A stretch of 39,010 bases of DNA, taken from assembly GCA_018241185.1 (NCBI GenBank), contig JAFEEH010000206.1, positions 1 through 39,010 of the forward strand, given 5' to 3'. The DNA is from Pseudomonadota bacterium. GTDB taxonomy: Bacteria; Pseudomonadota; Gammaproteobacteria; Burkholderiales; Burkholderiaceae_C. The notes beneath the pieces are model-generated. The model ran no database searches, had not been told where the DNA came from, and saw only the letters and a list, made by a program, of their open reading frames with translations. Position numbers and translations under genes: made by a program. Positions within the stretch are counted from its first letter, which is position 1; each line of letters opens with the position of its first letter. Below are positions 25,748-34,656 of the stretch, in pieces.

Positions 25748-25771
25748 GCGCGGCATATTGCCATACCGCGC
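25748..25771 (-). promoter_or_regulatory. Palindrome upstream of the SPFH gene (candidate operator)
   Basis: A 24-bp inverted repeat, GCGCGG(T)AT-N6-AT(G)CCGCGC, 30-53 bp upstream of the SPFH start. All nine pairs match except one G-T. Its place near the expected promoter suggests an operator or leader hairpin; no -35/-10 pair is certain. Confidence 0.45.
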
Positions 25772-25851
25772 CCGCGCCGCGGTGCGTCGACCGCAGGGGA
25801 TTGATCGGCCATGCGAACTATGCCGCGCCAGTCGCCTGCGCGACCGAGGTC

Positions 25852-25857
25852 TAGAAT
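25852..25857 (+). promoter_or_regulatory. Candidate -10 box of maeB
   Basis: TAGAAT, 74 bp upstream of the maeB ATG, in GC-rich surroundings. No clear -35 hexamer accompanies it. Confidence 0.35.
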
Positions 25858-25931
25858 CGGCGCCCCTCTAAAACAGCGCCCTGGGCGGGCCCGCGGCGGG
25901 CCACGCACCACCGGCTTCAGGAGCCAGTTCC

Positions 25932-28265
25932 ATGTCCGAGACACAAATCTTGAGCGCCGAAGACAAGCGCGCCCAGGTTCGCGGCGCGGCGCTCGAGTAC
26001 CACGAGTTTCCGGTGCCCGGGAAGGTGGCCATCTCCGCCACCAAGCAGATGACCAACCAGCGCGACCTCTCGCTGGCCTACTCGCCGGGCGTCGCCGCAC
26101 CCTGCGAGGAGATCGTCAAGGACCCGCTGAACGCCTTCAAGTACACCTCGCGCGGGAACCTGGTGGGCGTCATCAGCAACGGCACGGCCGTGCTGGGTCT
26201 GGGCGACATCGGGGCGCTGGCGTCCAAGCCGGTGATGGAAGGCAAGGGCGTGCTGTTCAAGAAGTTCGCTGGCGTGGACGTGTTCGACATCGAGATCGAC
26301 GAGAAGGACCCGGCCAAGCTGGTCGAGGTGATCGCCGCTCTGGAACCGACCTTCGGCGCCATCAACCTCGAGGACATCAAGGCGCCGGACTGCTTCTACG
26401 TCGAACGCGAACTGCGCAAGCGCATGAAGATCCCGGTCTTCCACGACGACCAGCACGGCACGGCCATCACGGTGGCTGCGGCCATGGTCAACGGCCTGAA
26501 GGTGGCGGGCAAGAAGATCGAGGACGTGAAGCTCGTCGCCTCCGGCGCGGGCGCCGCGGCCCTGGCCTGCCTGAACCTGCTGCTCAAAGTGGGGCTGCAG
26601 CGCAAGAACGTGTTCGTCACCGACCTGGCCGGCGTGGTCTACGAAGGCCGTACCGAGCTGATGGACGACGACAAGCGCCAGTTCATGCAGAAGACCGAGG
26701 CGCGCACGCTGGCCGAGGTGATCGAGGGCGCGGACGTGTTCCTGGGCCTGTCGGCCGGCGGCGTGCTCAAACCGGCCATGGTCGCCAAGATGGCCAAGCG
26801 CCCGGTGATCTTCGCGCTGGCCAACCCCAACCCGGAGATCGCGCCCGAAGACGCGCATGCCGTGCGCGACGACGTGATCATGGCCACGGGCCGCACGGAC
26901 TACCCGAACCAGGTCAACAACGTCCTGTGCTTCCCGTACATCTTCCGCGGTGCGCTGGACTGCGGCGCGACGACGATCACCGACGAGATGGAGATCGCCG
27001 CGGTGCATGCCATTGCCGAGCTGGCGCAGGCCGAGCAGAGCGAGCGCGTGGCGGCCGCCTACGTGGGCGAGAAGCTGAGCTTCGGCCCCGAGTACCTGAT
27101 TCCCAAGCCCTTCGACCCGCGGCTGATGATGAAGATCGCGCCGGCGGTGGCCAAGGCCGCGGAGGAAAGCGGCGTGGCGGCGCGCCCGATCAAGGACCTG
27201 GACGCCTACCGCGACAAGCTGCAGAGCTTCGTCTATGCCTCGGGCACGACGATGAAGCCGATCTTCGACGCCGCCCGGCGCGCCGGGAAGAAGCGGGTGG
27301 CGTACTCGGAGGGTGAAGAGGAACGCGTGCTGCGCGCGGCGCAGATCGTGGTCGACGAAGGCATTGCCCGCCCGACGCTGATCGGGCGGCCGGGCATCAT
27401 CGCGCAGCGCATCGAGAAGTTCGGCCTGCGCCTGAAGGAGGAACTGGACTACGACGTCGTCAACGTCGAGCAGGACCACCGCTACCGCGACTTCTGGCAG
27501 ACCTACCACCGCATGGCCGAGCGCAAGGGCGTGACGGTGCAGGTGGCCAAGATCGAGATGCGCCGCCGCCTGACGCTGATCGGCTCGATGCTGCTGCACA
27601 AGGGCGAGGTCGACGGCCTGATCTGCGGCACCTGGGGCACCACGGCCAACCACCTGCACTACATCGACCAGGTGATCGGCAAGCGCCCCGGCGGCTGCGA
27701 GAGCACGCCGCAGGACGTGCCGGTGTACGCCTGCATGAACGGCCTGCTGCTGCCCGATCGCCAGGTGTTCCTGGTCGACACGCACGTCAACTACGACCCG
27801 ACGCCCGCCGAGCTGGCCGAGATCACCACCATGGCGGCCGAGGAGATGATGCGCTTCGGCCTCAAGCCCAAGGCCGCGCTGCTGTCGCATTCGAACTTCG
27901 GCACCAGCAACCACCCCAGCGCCCACAAGATGCGCCAGACCCTGGACCTGCTGCGCACCCAGGCGCCGTGGCTGGAGGTGGACGGCGAGATGCACGGCGA
28001 CGTGGCGCTGGACGGCAAGCAGCGCGCCGCCGTCATGCCGCACAGCGCGCTGGCCGGCGACGCCAACCTGCTGGTGTTCCCCAACATCGATGCCGCCAAC
28101 ATTTCCTACAACCTGCTCAAGACGGCGGCGGGCGGCAACATCGCGATCGGCCCGGTGCTGCTCGGGGCGGCCAAACCTGTGCATGTTCTCACGGCGAGCG
28201 CGACTGTTCGGCGCATCGTGAACATGACGGCGCTCACGGTGGCGGACGCGAATGCCGATCGTTGA
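25932..28265 (+). CDS. maeB: NADP-dependent malic enzyme with phosphotransacetylase-like domain
   Basis: 777 residues, the MaeB length. The N-terminal malic enzyme (~1-430) decarboxylates malate to pyruvate; Tyr50 ([11 protein letters not shown]) and Lys105 ([10 protein letters not shown]) match E. coli Tyr39/Lys94 with a constant offset. Metal and substrate motifs EDIKAPDCF and FHDDQHGTA and a nucleotide motif ([12 protein letters not shown]) follow. The C-terminal phosphotransacetylase-like domain (~440-777) is usually regulatory in this fusion. An AGGAG eight bases upstream supports the start. Single gene, divergent from the SPFH cluster, with a terminator after it. Confidence 0.96.
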   Translation: MSETQILSAEDKRAQVRGAALEYHEFPVPGKVAISATKQMTNQRDLSLAYSPGVAAPCEEIVKDPLNAFKYTSRGNLVGVISNGTAVLGLGDIGALASKPVMEGKGVLFKKFAGVDVFDIEIDEKDPAKLVEVIAALEPTFGAINLEDIKAPDCFYVERELRKRMKIPVFHDDQHGTAITVAAAMVNGLKVAGKKIEDVKLVASGAGAAALACLNLLLKVGLQRKNVFVTDLAGVVYEGRTELMDDDKRQFMQKTEARTLAEVIEGADVFLGLSAGGVLKPAMVAKMAKRPVIFALANPNPEIAPEDAHAVRDDVIMATGRTDYPNQVNNVLCFPYIFRGALDCGATTITDEMEIAAVHAIAELAQAEQSERVAAAYVGEKLSFGPEYLIPKPFDPRLMMKIAPAVAKAAEESGVAARPIKDLDAYRDKLQSFVYASGTTMKPIFDAARRAGKKRVAYSEGEEERVLRAAQIVVDEGIARPTLIGRPGIIAQRIEKFGLRLKEELDYDVVNVEQDHRYRDFWQTYHRMAERKGVTVQVAKIEMRRRLTLIGSMLLHKGEVDGLICGTWGTTANHLHYIDQVIGKRPGGCESTPQDVPVYACMNGLLLPDRQVFLVDTHVNYDPTPAELAEITTMAAEEMMRFGLKPKAALLSHSNFGTSNHPSAHKMRQTLDLLRTQAPWLEVDGEMHGDVALDGKQRAAVMPHSALAGDANLLVFPNIDAANISYNLLKTAAGGNIAIGPVLLGAAKPVHVLTASATVRRIVNMTALTVADANADR

Positions 28266-28314
28266 AGCGTCTTCTTGATAGCGTGCGCTGACTTATCGCA
28301 CTGCGACTCCTTCA

Positions 28315-28352
28315 AGGCGCCTGCTCAATTCTTGGGCAGGCGCTTGCTTTTT
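28315..28352 (+). terminator. Intrinsic terminator of maeB
   Basis: GCGCCTGC/GCAGGCGC, an 8-bp perfect stem with an 11-base loop, followed by TTGCTTTTT. It starts about 50 bp after the maeB stop. Confidence 0.85.
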
Positions 28353-28438
28353 GGGCATGCCTCGGGCACACTGGCGGGCTTGAATTTGCGGGTTAACCCG
28401 CAGTTCTGGTCCCCGCGTCCACAGCATTCGGTGCCTTC

Positions 28439-28852
28439 ATGGCGTTTGCCGCCTCGATCTCGTCCAAAGTCTCCAAGTTTGCGCTCACTGGCGTTTTCGT
28501 GGTGGCCCTCGGCGGGGTTCTGGCGCCGAGCCAGTCCGTCCAAGCCAGGGAATTCCCGGCCCGGGACGAGACGATCGCGCTGTCGCAATTGCCTCTCCAG
28601 GGTCAGACAACGTACCGCGCGATCTTCGAAGGCGGCCCGTTCCGGCATGACAAGGACGGCACCGTGTTCGGCAATCGGGAGCGTCTGCTTCCGCGCGAGC
28701 GGCGTGGGCACTACCGCGAATACACCGTGGACACGCCCGGTGCTCGCACGCGCGGCGCCCGTCGCATCGTGTGCGGCGGCCCGCCGACGACGCCGAAGGC
28801 GTGCTGGTACACGGCGGACCATTACGCAAGTTTCAGGAAGATCGTGCCGTGA
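28439..28852 (+). CDS. Secreted barnase-like ribonuclease (N1/T1 superfamily)
   Basis: 137 residues. A signal peptide ends near SVQA-R (36/37); the ~100-residue mature part is a microbial guanyl-specific RNase fold. Catalytic candidates: Glu94 (HYREYTV), Arg108/Arg109 (GARRIVCGG) and His128 (YTADHYASFRKI), corresponding to barnase Glu73, Arg87 and His102, with a longer loop before the His. Two cysteines (112, 122) may form a disulfide in that loop. It would cut RNA outside the cytoplasm or in competitor cells. The barstar-type inhibitor gene follows, giving protection against any enzyme left inside. Confidence 0.85.
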   Translation: MAFAASISSKVSKFALTGVFVVALGGVLAPSQSVQAREFPARDETIALSQLPLQGQTTYRAIFEGGPFRHDKDGTVFGNRERLLPRERRGHYREYTVDTPGARTRGARRIVCGGPPTTPKACWYTADHYASFRKIVP

Positions 28853-28911
28853 CGGACGATCGCACAGGCAGGGGTGACGCACCCACGCGTTCGGGAGAAG
28901 TTTTGATCACC

Positions 28912-29331
28912 ATGGAAAGAACAGCGGAGATGAATCAGTCCCTTCGTGGCGTTCGGCCCAACATCGTTCAGTCGATCCGGGCCTTTCGCGTCAGCGACCT
29001 TCAAGAGGCGGCCCACGCGTCGGGCCAGCACTTCCTCTATGCCAACCTGGCGAATGCCCAGAGCAAGCAGGACGTGCTCGACCTGATCGCGCAGCAGTTC
29101 ACCTTCCCGGCGCACTTCGGCAAGAACTTCGATGCGCTGTACGACTGCATGACCGATCCCTTGCACAAATCGGGCCCGCAGCCGGGCTTCGTCGTGGTGC
29201 TGGAGCAGATCCCGGCCAATGCCAAGTTCGACAAGGAAGCGCGCGAGCAGCTCCTGGACATCTTCCGCGACGCCTCGGATTACTGGGGCGACCGCAAGGT
29301 GCCCTTCAGGTGCTTCTATTCTTTTCTGTAG
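28912..29331 (+). CDS. Barstar-family ribonuclease inhibitor
   Basis: 139 residues. The barstar domain covers ~25-135: LYANLANAQSKQDVLDLIAQQFTFP, then FGKNFDALYDCMTD, the conserved helix with the acidic residues that plug the RNase active site, and the final strand VPFRCFYSFL. It directly follows the barnase-like gene, so cognate immunity is likely. The start is uncertain: ATG 28912 is listed, but the best-placed Shine-Dalgarno (GGGAG 28893-28897) points to TTG 28903, and ATG 28930 is a third option. The domain is unaffected by the choice. Confidence 0.88.
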   Translation: MERTAEMNQSLRGVRPNIVQSIRAFRVSDLQEAAHASGQHFLYANLANAQSKQDVLDLIAQQFTFPAHFGKNFDALYDCMTDPLHKSGPQPGFVVVLEQIPANAKFDKEAREQLLDIFRDASDYWGDRKVPFRCFYSFL

Positions 29332-29543
29332 CCCGTTCTGCACAAGCCGGCCAAGCAGAACGGGCCAACGAGGCCCAGATCCAGGGTGCCCACAGCGCGG
29401 AACCCGCGCCCCTGGATGGCATCGACCTGAACGCGGATCCCGCGGCAGAGAAGATGCCGACCGACAAGCTGGTGGACGTGTCCCCGCTGGCGCTGCGCAT
29501 GAGCAGCCCCTTCAACAGCACCTACTGGCTGGCCGCCGCCTGA
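29310..29543 (+). CDS. Small protein of unknown function overlapping barstar end
   Basis: A 77-residue frame starts at GTG 29310 inside the last codons of barstar (22-bp overlap, other frame). AAGGTG lies about eight bases upstream. After the overlap, codon choice is strongly coding-like, with nearly every third base G or C, and the chain ends LALRMSSPFNSTYWLAAA. It stops 17 bp before a strong terminator, which makes it the natural last gene of the RNase-barstar unit. A later start (ATG 29455) is possible. Not recognised; no domain or clear signal peptide. Confidence 0.5.
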   Translation: MLLFFSVARSAQAGQAERANEAQIQGAHSAEPAPLDGIDLNADPAAEKMPTDKLVDVSPLALRMSSPFNSTYWLAAA

Positions 29544-29560
29544 TCACGGCGCGGTCCCGC

Positions 29561-29592
29561 AAAAAAAAGCCCGTCGACGACGGGCTTTTTTT
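29561..29592. terminator. Bidirectional intrinsic terminator
   Basis: A run of As, the stem AAGCCCGTC/GACGGGCTT with a 3-base loop, then a run of Ts. It is symmetrical, ending transcription of the RNase-barstar unit on the plus strand and of rsmA on the minus strand (rsmA stop at 29615). Confidence 0.93.
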
Positions 29593-29614
29593 ACGCCTGC
29601 GCGAAGCCGGCCGC

Positions 29615-30394
29615 TCAGCCGGCCGTGGCCTGCGCCAGCGCGATGTACTCGGACACGGGCACTTCCTCGGCGCGGCGCTGGGTGTCGAAGCTGCCGGCGA
29701 AATTCCGCGCCTCGAGCCAGCGGCCCAGCGTGTGGCGCAGCAGCTTGCGGCGCTGGCTGAAGGCGAGCTGGACGAGCGATTCGAGGTGAGCGACGTCGAC
29801 CGGCGCCGGTTCGGCGCGCGGCACCATGCGCACCACCGCGCTGTCCACCCGCGGCGGTGGCTCGAAGCTGCCCGGCGGCACGAACAGGATGTTCTCCATC
29901 GCATAGCGCCACTGCAGCATCACCGACAACCGGCCGTAGTCCGCCGTGGCCGGCGCCGCCACCATGCGGTCGATCACTTCCTTCTGCAGCATGAAGTGCT
30001 GGTCGGCCACGCGGTCCGCCCAGCGCAGCAGGTGAAAGAGGATGGGCGTGGAGATGTTGTAGGGCAGGTTGCCCACCACGCGCAGCGCGGCGCGGCCTTC
30101 TTCGCCCCCGAGACGGTCGGCGAGCGCACCGAAATCGACCTTGAGCACGTCGGACTCGACCACGTCGAGCTGCGCATGGCCGCGCAGGCGGGCAGCGAGG
30201 TCCCGGTCGAGCTCGATCACCGTGAGCCGGCCCAGGCGCTCGACCAGTGGCTGCGTGAGTGCCGCCAGGCCCGGGCCGATCTCGACCATCGGATCGCCCG
30301 GCCTGGGCGCGATCTCACGCACGATCGCATCGATGATCGCGCCGTCGGACAGGAAATGCTGGCCGAAGCGCTTGCGCGGCGCGTGCGCCTTCAT
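29615..30394 (-). CDS. rsmA: 16S rRNA dimethyladenosine transferase
   Basis: 259 residues (KsgA/RsmA), which dimethylates the two adjacent adenines in the 3' helix of 16S rRNA. It starts with the typical [11 protein letters not shown]. The AdoMet motif is [11 protein letters not shown] (37-47), the acidic ribose contact is ELDRDL (61-66), and the target-adenine motif is NLPYNIS (109-115). No Shine-Dalgarno precedes ATG 30394. In E. coli the order is lptD-surA-pdxA-rsmA; here pdxA is missing and a 161-bp palindromic element fills the gap after surA. Confidence 0.96.
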   Translation of the reverse strand: MKAHAPRKRFGQHFLSDGAIIDAIVREIAPRPGDPMVEIGPGLAALTQPLVERLGRLTVIELDRDLAARLRGHAQLDVVESDVLKVDFGALADRLGGEEGRAALRVVGNLPYNISTPILFHLLRWADRVADQHFMLQKEVIDRMVAAPATADYGRLSVMLQWRYAMENILFVPPGSFEPPPRVDSAVVRMVPRAEPAPVDVAHLESLVQLAFSQRRKLLRHTLGRWLEARNFAGSFDTQRRAEEVPVSEYIALAQATAG

Positions 30395-30404
30395 GTGCGC
30401 GATC

Positions 30405-30565
30405 AGAACGTGTGAATGAATCCGGCGTGGCCGGGCAGCGCGCCAAAACGCGGCCGATCAAGGCGCAAAGCGCAGCCATAGCCCGGGCTATGGCGAGCAT
30501 TTGCAACGCAGAGTGGGCGTGTTTTGGCGTGATGAGCGGGCATGTCGGACTCGTTCACACGTTCT
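30405..30565. repeat. 161-bp palindromic element between surA and rsmA
   Basis: The ends are perfect 12-bp inverted repeats AGAACGTGTGAA (30405-30416) and TTCACACGTTCT (30554-30565). About 45 bp of each arm remain mostly complementary, including CGCCAAAAC/GTTTTGGCG. A 20-bp perfect palindrome, GCCATAGCCCGGGCTATGGC, sits exactly in the centre (30475-30494). It begins 10 bp upstream of rsmA, and its far end overlaps the first base of the surA stop triplet. No open frame is inside. It looks like a non-autonomous mobile or REP-like element. Confidence 0.8.
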
Positions 30566-31998
30566 CAGGACTGTGGCGGCTCGCGCAGCTCGACGTAGGC
30601 GCGGTTGCGCACTTCCTGGGCCCAGGCCTCGTAGGCGTCGTCCATCTTCTTGTCGCGCAGCGCATTGCGGGCGGCGGTGCGCAACTCCTCGGGGTTGAGC
30701 TTGGCGTCGCGCCGGCCTTCCACCTGGATCAGGTGCACGCCGAAGCGTGTGCTGATCGGCTCGCTGATCTGGCCCGGCTGCAGGCGACTCATCGCGTCCT
30801 CGAACTCGGGCACGAAGGTGCCCGGCACCGTCCAGCCCAGTTCGCCGCCGTTGCGGGCGCTGCCGGTGTCCTGCGACTGGTCGCGCGCCAGCGTGGCGAA
30901 GTCGGCCGTGCCGCTCTGGATGCGGCGCTTGTAGTCGTTGAGCAGGGCCACGACCTGCTCGGGCGTGCGGTTGCCGTCCGGACGGATGAGGATGTGCCGC
31001 ACCTGGGTCTGCGTCACCACGCCGTCGGCGCCGGCACTCGCGCGCTCGCGTGCCAGGACCTTGATCACATGGAAGCCGGCGCCCGAGCGCACCGGGCCCG
31101 CGATGCCGCCCACCGGGGTCGACTGCGTGCTCTCGACGAACAGCGGCGGATAGCGGTCGGCGTTGCGCAGCCCCAGGGCGCCGCCGTTGTTGCGCGCGTC
31201 GGGCGCATCCGAGGCTTCGGCCGCGAGCTTGGCGAAATCTTCACCGGCCCGCGCACGGCGAGCGATGTCCTGTGCACGCTGCTGCAGCGTCGCGACCTGC
31301 GAGGCGCTGGCGTTCTCGGGCACCGCCACCAGCACCTGCGCCAGGTTGATGTCCTGTGCGCCTGGGGCGTTGGCCCCGCCGCGCTGGTCGCGCAGGAACT
31401 GGTCCACCTCGGCGTCGGTGACCTTGACCTTGGACTCGAGCTCGCGCTCGCGCAGCCGGGTGAGCAGCAGCTGGTTGCGCACATTGGCGCGGAATTCGTC
31501 GCGCGAGAGGCCCGCCTGCGCGATGCGCTGCTGCAGCTCGGGCACGCTCAGGTTGTTCTGCCGCGCCACGACAGCGACACCCTGGTCGACCGCCGTGTCG
31601 TCGACGCGCACACCCTGTTCCTTGGCCAGCTGGAGCTGCGCCTTCTCCGAGATGAGCTGCTCGAGCACCTGCCGGGCGAGCTGGGCGCGCGGCATGCGCT
31701 CGATCTCGGGTCCGCCATCCTGCAGCACGCGATCGATGCGCTTCTGCACCTCGGTGTTGGTGATGGGCTCCGAATTGACGAGCGCCACGATGAATTCAGC
31801 GGCACGCTGGGCCTGCGGGGCAGCCGGCGCCCGGGCAGTGGCGGGCGGCACCGCGACAGCGGGCCCGGCCCGCATGATGTCGGTGATGCCCATGGGGCGC
31901 TGCGCGCGCTGCTGCTGCGCGCGCTGGGCCTGGGCCACGGCGGTGGTCGCCAGCGCGGCCGCACAGGCCAGCGCGAGGGTGGAACGCAGGAAGTTCAT
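30565..31998 (-). CDS. surA: Periplasmic chaperone/peptidyl-prolyl isomerase SurA
   Basis: 477 residues. A signal peptide is cleaved near AVA (22). It is followed by a Gln/Arg/Ala-rich stretch, the SurA N-terminal chaperone domain (~68-200, ALVNSEPITNTEVQKRID...) and two parvulin-type domains (~210-310 and ~325-425, the second with VRHILIRPDG and GGELGWTVPGTF). It escorts outer-membrane beta-barrels such as LptD to the BAM complex. It lies 24 bp downstream of lptD on the same strand, a conserved operon. The stop is at the edge of the palindromic element. Confidence 0.95.
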   Translation of the reverse strand: MNFLRSTLALACAAALATTAVAQAQRAQQQRAQRPMGITDIMRAGPAVAVPPATARAPAAPQAQRAAEFIVALVNSEPITNTEVQKRIDRVLQDGGPEIERMPRAQLARQVLEQLISEKAQLQLAKEQGVRVDDTAVDQGVAVVARQNNLSVPELQQRIAQAGLSRDEFRANVRNQLLLTRLRERELESKVKVTDAEVDQFLRDQRGGANAPGAQDINLAQVLVAVPENASASQVATLQQRAQDIARRARAGEDFAKLAAEASDAPDARNNGGALGLRNADRYPPLFVESTQSTPVGGIAGPVRSGAGFHVIKVLARERASAGADGVVTQTQVRHILIRPDGNRTPEQVVALLNDYKRRIQSGTADFATLARDQSQDTGSARNGGELGWTVPGTFVPEFEDAMSRLQPGQISEPISTRFGVHLIQVEGRRDAKLNPEELRTAARNALRDKKMDDAYEAWAQEVRNRAYVELREPPQS

Positions 31999-32022
31999 GG
32001 CGATGTCCTTGCTCGGGCGAAC

Positions 32023-34515
32023 TCAGTCGTAGTTGGTGAAGCGGCTCGGCGCCGGGATGGGCGAGCGCAGCGGCTGGTAGCGCGGCACGTTGAGCTGCAG
32101 GGTCTGCATGGGGCTCGAGCCCAGGCTCGAGAAGCCCAGGAACTCCAGCTGGAACATGATGCGCTTGGTCGAGGTGGCCAGGCCGGTGCTGGTCTTCTCC
32201 AGCACGACGCGACCGATGTAGCAGCAGCCGTCGTACTCGAAGCCGATGATGGCGTCCGTGACGCCCGGCCGGTCGCCGGCGCTGGCGTACACCGGCCGTC
32301 CGAGGGCATTGAACGACGAGGGCTTGTCGCGCAGGCTGTAGTTGAGCCGGCCCACGGCGTACCAGCGTCCGCCGCCCTGGCCGCGGCCGGGGCCGAGGTC
32401 CTTGCCTTTGTCGCCCCACAGATCGTTCAGCGGCCACTGCCAGCCCAGATCGATCGACTCGTTGCCCGCGCCGTTGGGCGAGATGCGGTCGGCCTGGTAG
32501 CGGTACGACACGCTCAGGGTGCGGTACGGCCCCGGCGTGTAGCGCGCGGTGATGGTGCTGCGGTTGGAGCGCCGGTCGTCGGGGTTGTACTGGACCGTCG
32601 TGTCTAGGCTCCACTTGGGGCTGAGATTGACCTGTGCGCCCAGCATCAGGTCGCTGGAGCGATCGGTCACGGGCAGGGTGCCCGCCGTGGTGAAGGTCGT
32701 TCCGTCGACCACGTTGGTCAGCGTCGGCATGGTCACGCGCTGGTCCGAGAAGCGCCGCCGCTGCGCGATGCCGAAGCGCGCCAGTTCGGCGCCGCTGTCG
32801 GGATCGAGCAGGCGCGAGGTCACGCCCAGCGTGAGCGCATTGGTGGACGAGATCCGGTCGTTGCCCGAGAACTCGTTCTCGGTGAACAGCGTGGCGAAGC
32901 TGAAGTCGTTGGCCGCCGTGTCGTACACGGGCAGCCGGCTCTGGTCGCGGTAGGGCGTGTAGACGTAGAAGGCGCGCGGCTCCAGCGTCTGGCGGAAGGC
33001 CTTGCCGAACAGGTTCACGTCGCGCTCGAAGGTCATGCCACTGTCGAGGCTGAAGGTCGGCACCGTGCGGGTCGCCGAGGTGCGGCCGTCGGACATCGGG
33101 CCATCCAGCTGGTACGTGGTGGCGTGCAGTTGCACCTTGGGCGTGACGTAGGCGCCCGGCGTCGTGAAGGGCCGGCTCAGGCTGGCGAGCGCATAGGCCC
33201 GGTCGCCGTTGGGCTGGCCCTGTTCTTCCGTGCGGGCGCGAAAGCGCGTGAAGTCGGTGTTCAGCGAGAAGTCGAAGCCGTTCCAGTCGTACTTCGCGTA
33301 GTTGGCCGTGAGCTGGGGCAGGCGGTCATACGGCGGGACGATCGGCGCCGCCGAGTACTGCAGCGTCTGGTACGAGAGCGCGCGCACCTGGCCGCTCCAG
33401 TCGCCCTTGCTCCAGCTGAGCGAGCCGTCGATCGGCAGCAGGCGCGTGATGAGCGAGGGCGTACGGTTGAAGTCGCGCCAGTAGTCGTCGTCGCTGACGC
33501 GGTTGGCGTCCAGGTTGAGGTTGAGCGAATCGAGACCGATGGCCTTGGCATCGAACTTCTGCCGGTACTTGCCCCACAGGCCCCAGCGGTCGCGGTTGCG
33601 CAGCTGGTCGTCGGGCATGTAGTCCAGCCGCACCTCGCCGCTGTAGTCCTTCTCGAGGAAGCGGAACTCGTTGGCCACGTTGATGCCGCGCTTGCTCATC
33701 ACCGTGGGGGTGAATGTGGCGTCGCGGTTGGGCGCGATGTTCCAGTAGTACGGCAGCGCGAGTTCGAGGCCGTTCACGCTGTCCATGCCGATCGTCGGCG
33801 GCAGGAAGCCGCTCTTGCGCTCGTTGTTCAGCGGAAAGCTCACGCTCGGGATCGGCGGCGTGCTCACGCCCATGAAGGTGAGCTTGACGTTCTCGGCCGT
33901 GCCGACGTTCTCTTCGTTGTCGGTGCGCAGGTTCGCGGCGCTGAGGAACCACGCCGGCATCCAGCCCGGGTAGTCCTCGCGGCGGCAGGTGGTGTAGGTG
34001 GCGCGGCGCGCGATGGCGCGGTCGGCATCGACGAAGTCGACACGTTCGGCCTCGCCGTGGGCGCCGGTGGCCAGCAGCTTGTAGCGCACGTTGTTGAAGA
34101 AGCCCTCGAAGGTCTCGACCTTGAGTTCGAGCTGCGGGCCTTCGTAGACGTTCCCGGCCTGGTTGACGCGCACATTGCCCGTGGCCTTGGCCAGGTCTTC
34201 CGGCTGGTAGTACTCCAGACGGTCGGCGTGGATCACGGTGTCGCCGCGGCGCAGCGACGCGTTGCCTTCGACGATGGTCTCGAGGTCGGGCCGTCCCGAC
34301 ACGCGGTCGCCCTCGACGATGCTGGGGCGCTGGCCGCGCTCGGCCGGCGGAATGGTTTCGGCCAGCATCGGCGTGCGCTTGAGCACCAGCGGTGCATCCG
34401 GCTCCCCGCCCGCCTGGGCCCAGGCGCCGTGCGCATGCAGCAGGGCGAGCGTCAGCAGCGCCAGAGGCAGCGGCGGCAGGGACCGCGGCCGGGGCGCTCG
34501 GTTCGGATCAGGCAT
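32023..34515 (-). CDS. lptD: LPS-assembly protein LptD
   Basis: 830 residues. The signal peptide ends at AWA-Q (33/34). An N-terminal LptA-like domain follows (LETIVEGNASLRRGDTVIHADRLEY), then a large beta-barrel ending FQLEFLGFSSLGS. It inserts lipopolysaccharide into the outer leaflet with LptE. Only three cysteines were found: Cys177 (TYTTCRRED) and the adjacent pair Cys764-765 (YDGCCYIG). The E. coli protein has a fourth near its mature N-terminus, so only one of the two usual long-range disulfides can form. ATG 34515 starts directly before the signal peptide; an upstream in-frame ATG at 34551 was rejected. Confidence 0.95.
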   Translation of the reverse strand: MPDPNRAPRPRSLPPLPLALLTLALLHAHGAWAQAGGEPDAPLVLKRTPMLAETIPPAERGQRPSIVEGDRVSGRPDLETIVEGNASLRRGDTVIHADRLEYYQPEDLAKATGNVRVNQAGNVYEGPQLELKVETFEGFFNNVRYKLLATGAHGEAERVDFVDADRAIARRATYTTCRREDYPGWMPAWFLSAANLRTDNEENVGTAENVKLTFMGVSTPPIPSVSFPLNNERKSGFLPPTIGMDSVNGLELALPYYWNIAPNRDATFTPTVMSKRGINVANEFRFLEKDYSGEVRLDYMPDDQLRNRDRWGLWGKYRQKFDAKAIGLDSLNLNLDANRVSDDDYWRDFNRTPSLITRLLPIDGSLSWSKGDWSGQVRALSYQTLQYSAAPIVPPYDRLPQLTANYAKYDWNGFDFSLNTDFTRFRARTEEQGQPNGDRAYALASLSRPFTTPGAYVTPKVQLHATTYQLDGPMSDGRTSATRTVPTFSLDSGMTFERDVNLFGKAFRQTLEPRAFYVYTPYRDQSRLPVYDTAANDFSFATLFTENEFSGNDRISSTNALTLGVTSRLLDPDSGAELARFGIAQRRRFSDQRVTMPTLTNVVDGTTFTTAGTLPVTDRSSDLMLGAQVNLSPKWSLDTTVQYNPDDRRSNRSTITARYTPGPYRTLSVSYRYQADRISPNGAGNESIDLGWQWPLNDLWGDKGKDLGPGRGQGGGRWYAVGRLNYSLRDKPSSFNALGRPVYASAGDRPGVTDAIIGFEYDGCCYIGRVVLEKTSTGLATSTKRIMFQLEFLGFSSLGSSPMQTLQLNVPRYQPLRSPIPAPSRFTNYD

Positions 34516-34639
34516 CGGTACGGAACGGCAATCTTGGGTCGAAGGGGCCACGCAGGCCCACCCTGCACGAGCGCAGCGTCCGGGCCGGGCACTGCGGGCT
34601 CCGCCAGCGGCCGCAAGCCTGCAGCGCAGGGCGGATTTG

Positions 34640-34645
34640 TAGAAT
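34640..34645 (+). promoter_or_regulatory. Candidate -10 box of the amgK-like gene
   Basis: TAGAAT ends 11 bases before the ATG, predicting a leader of only about five bases. No Shine-Dalgarno and no clear -35 hexamer are seen. Confidence 0.4.
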
Positions 34646-34656
34646 CGAGATTATCC

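Noticed and set aside
29615-30394. Possible link of the 161-bp palindrome to a riboswitch for rsmA
   Set aside because: The sequence is symmetrical like a mobile or REP element, with no features of a known riboswitch.
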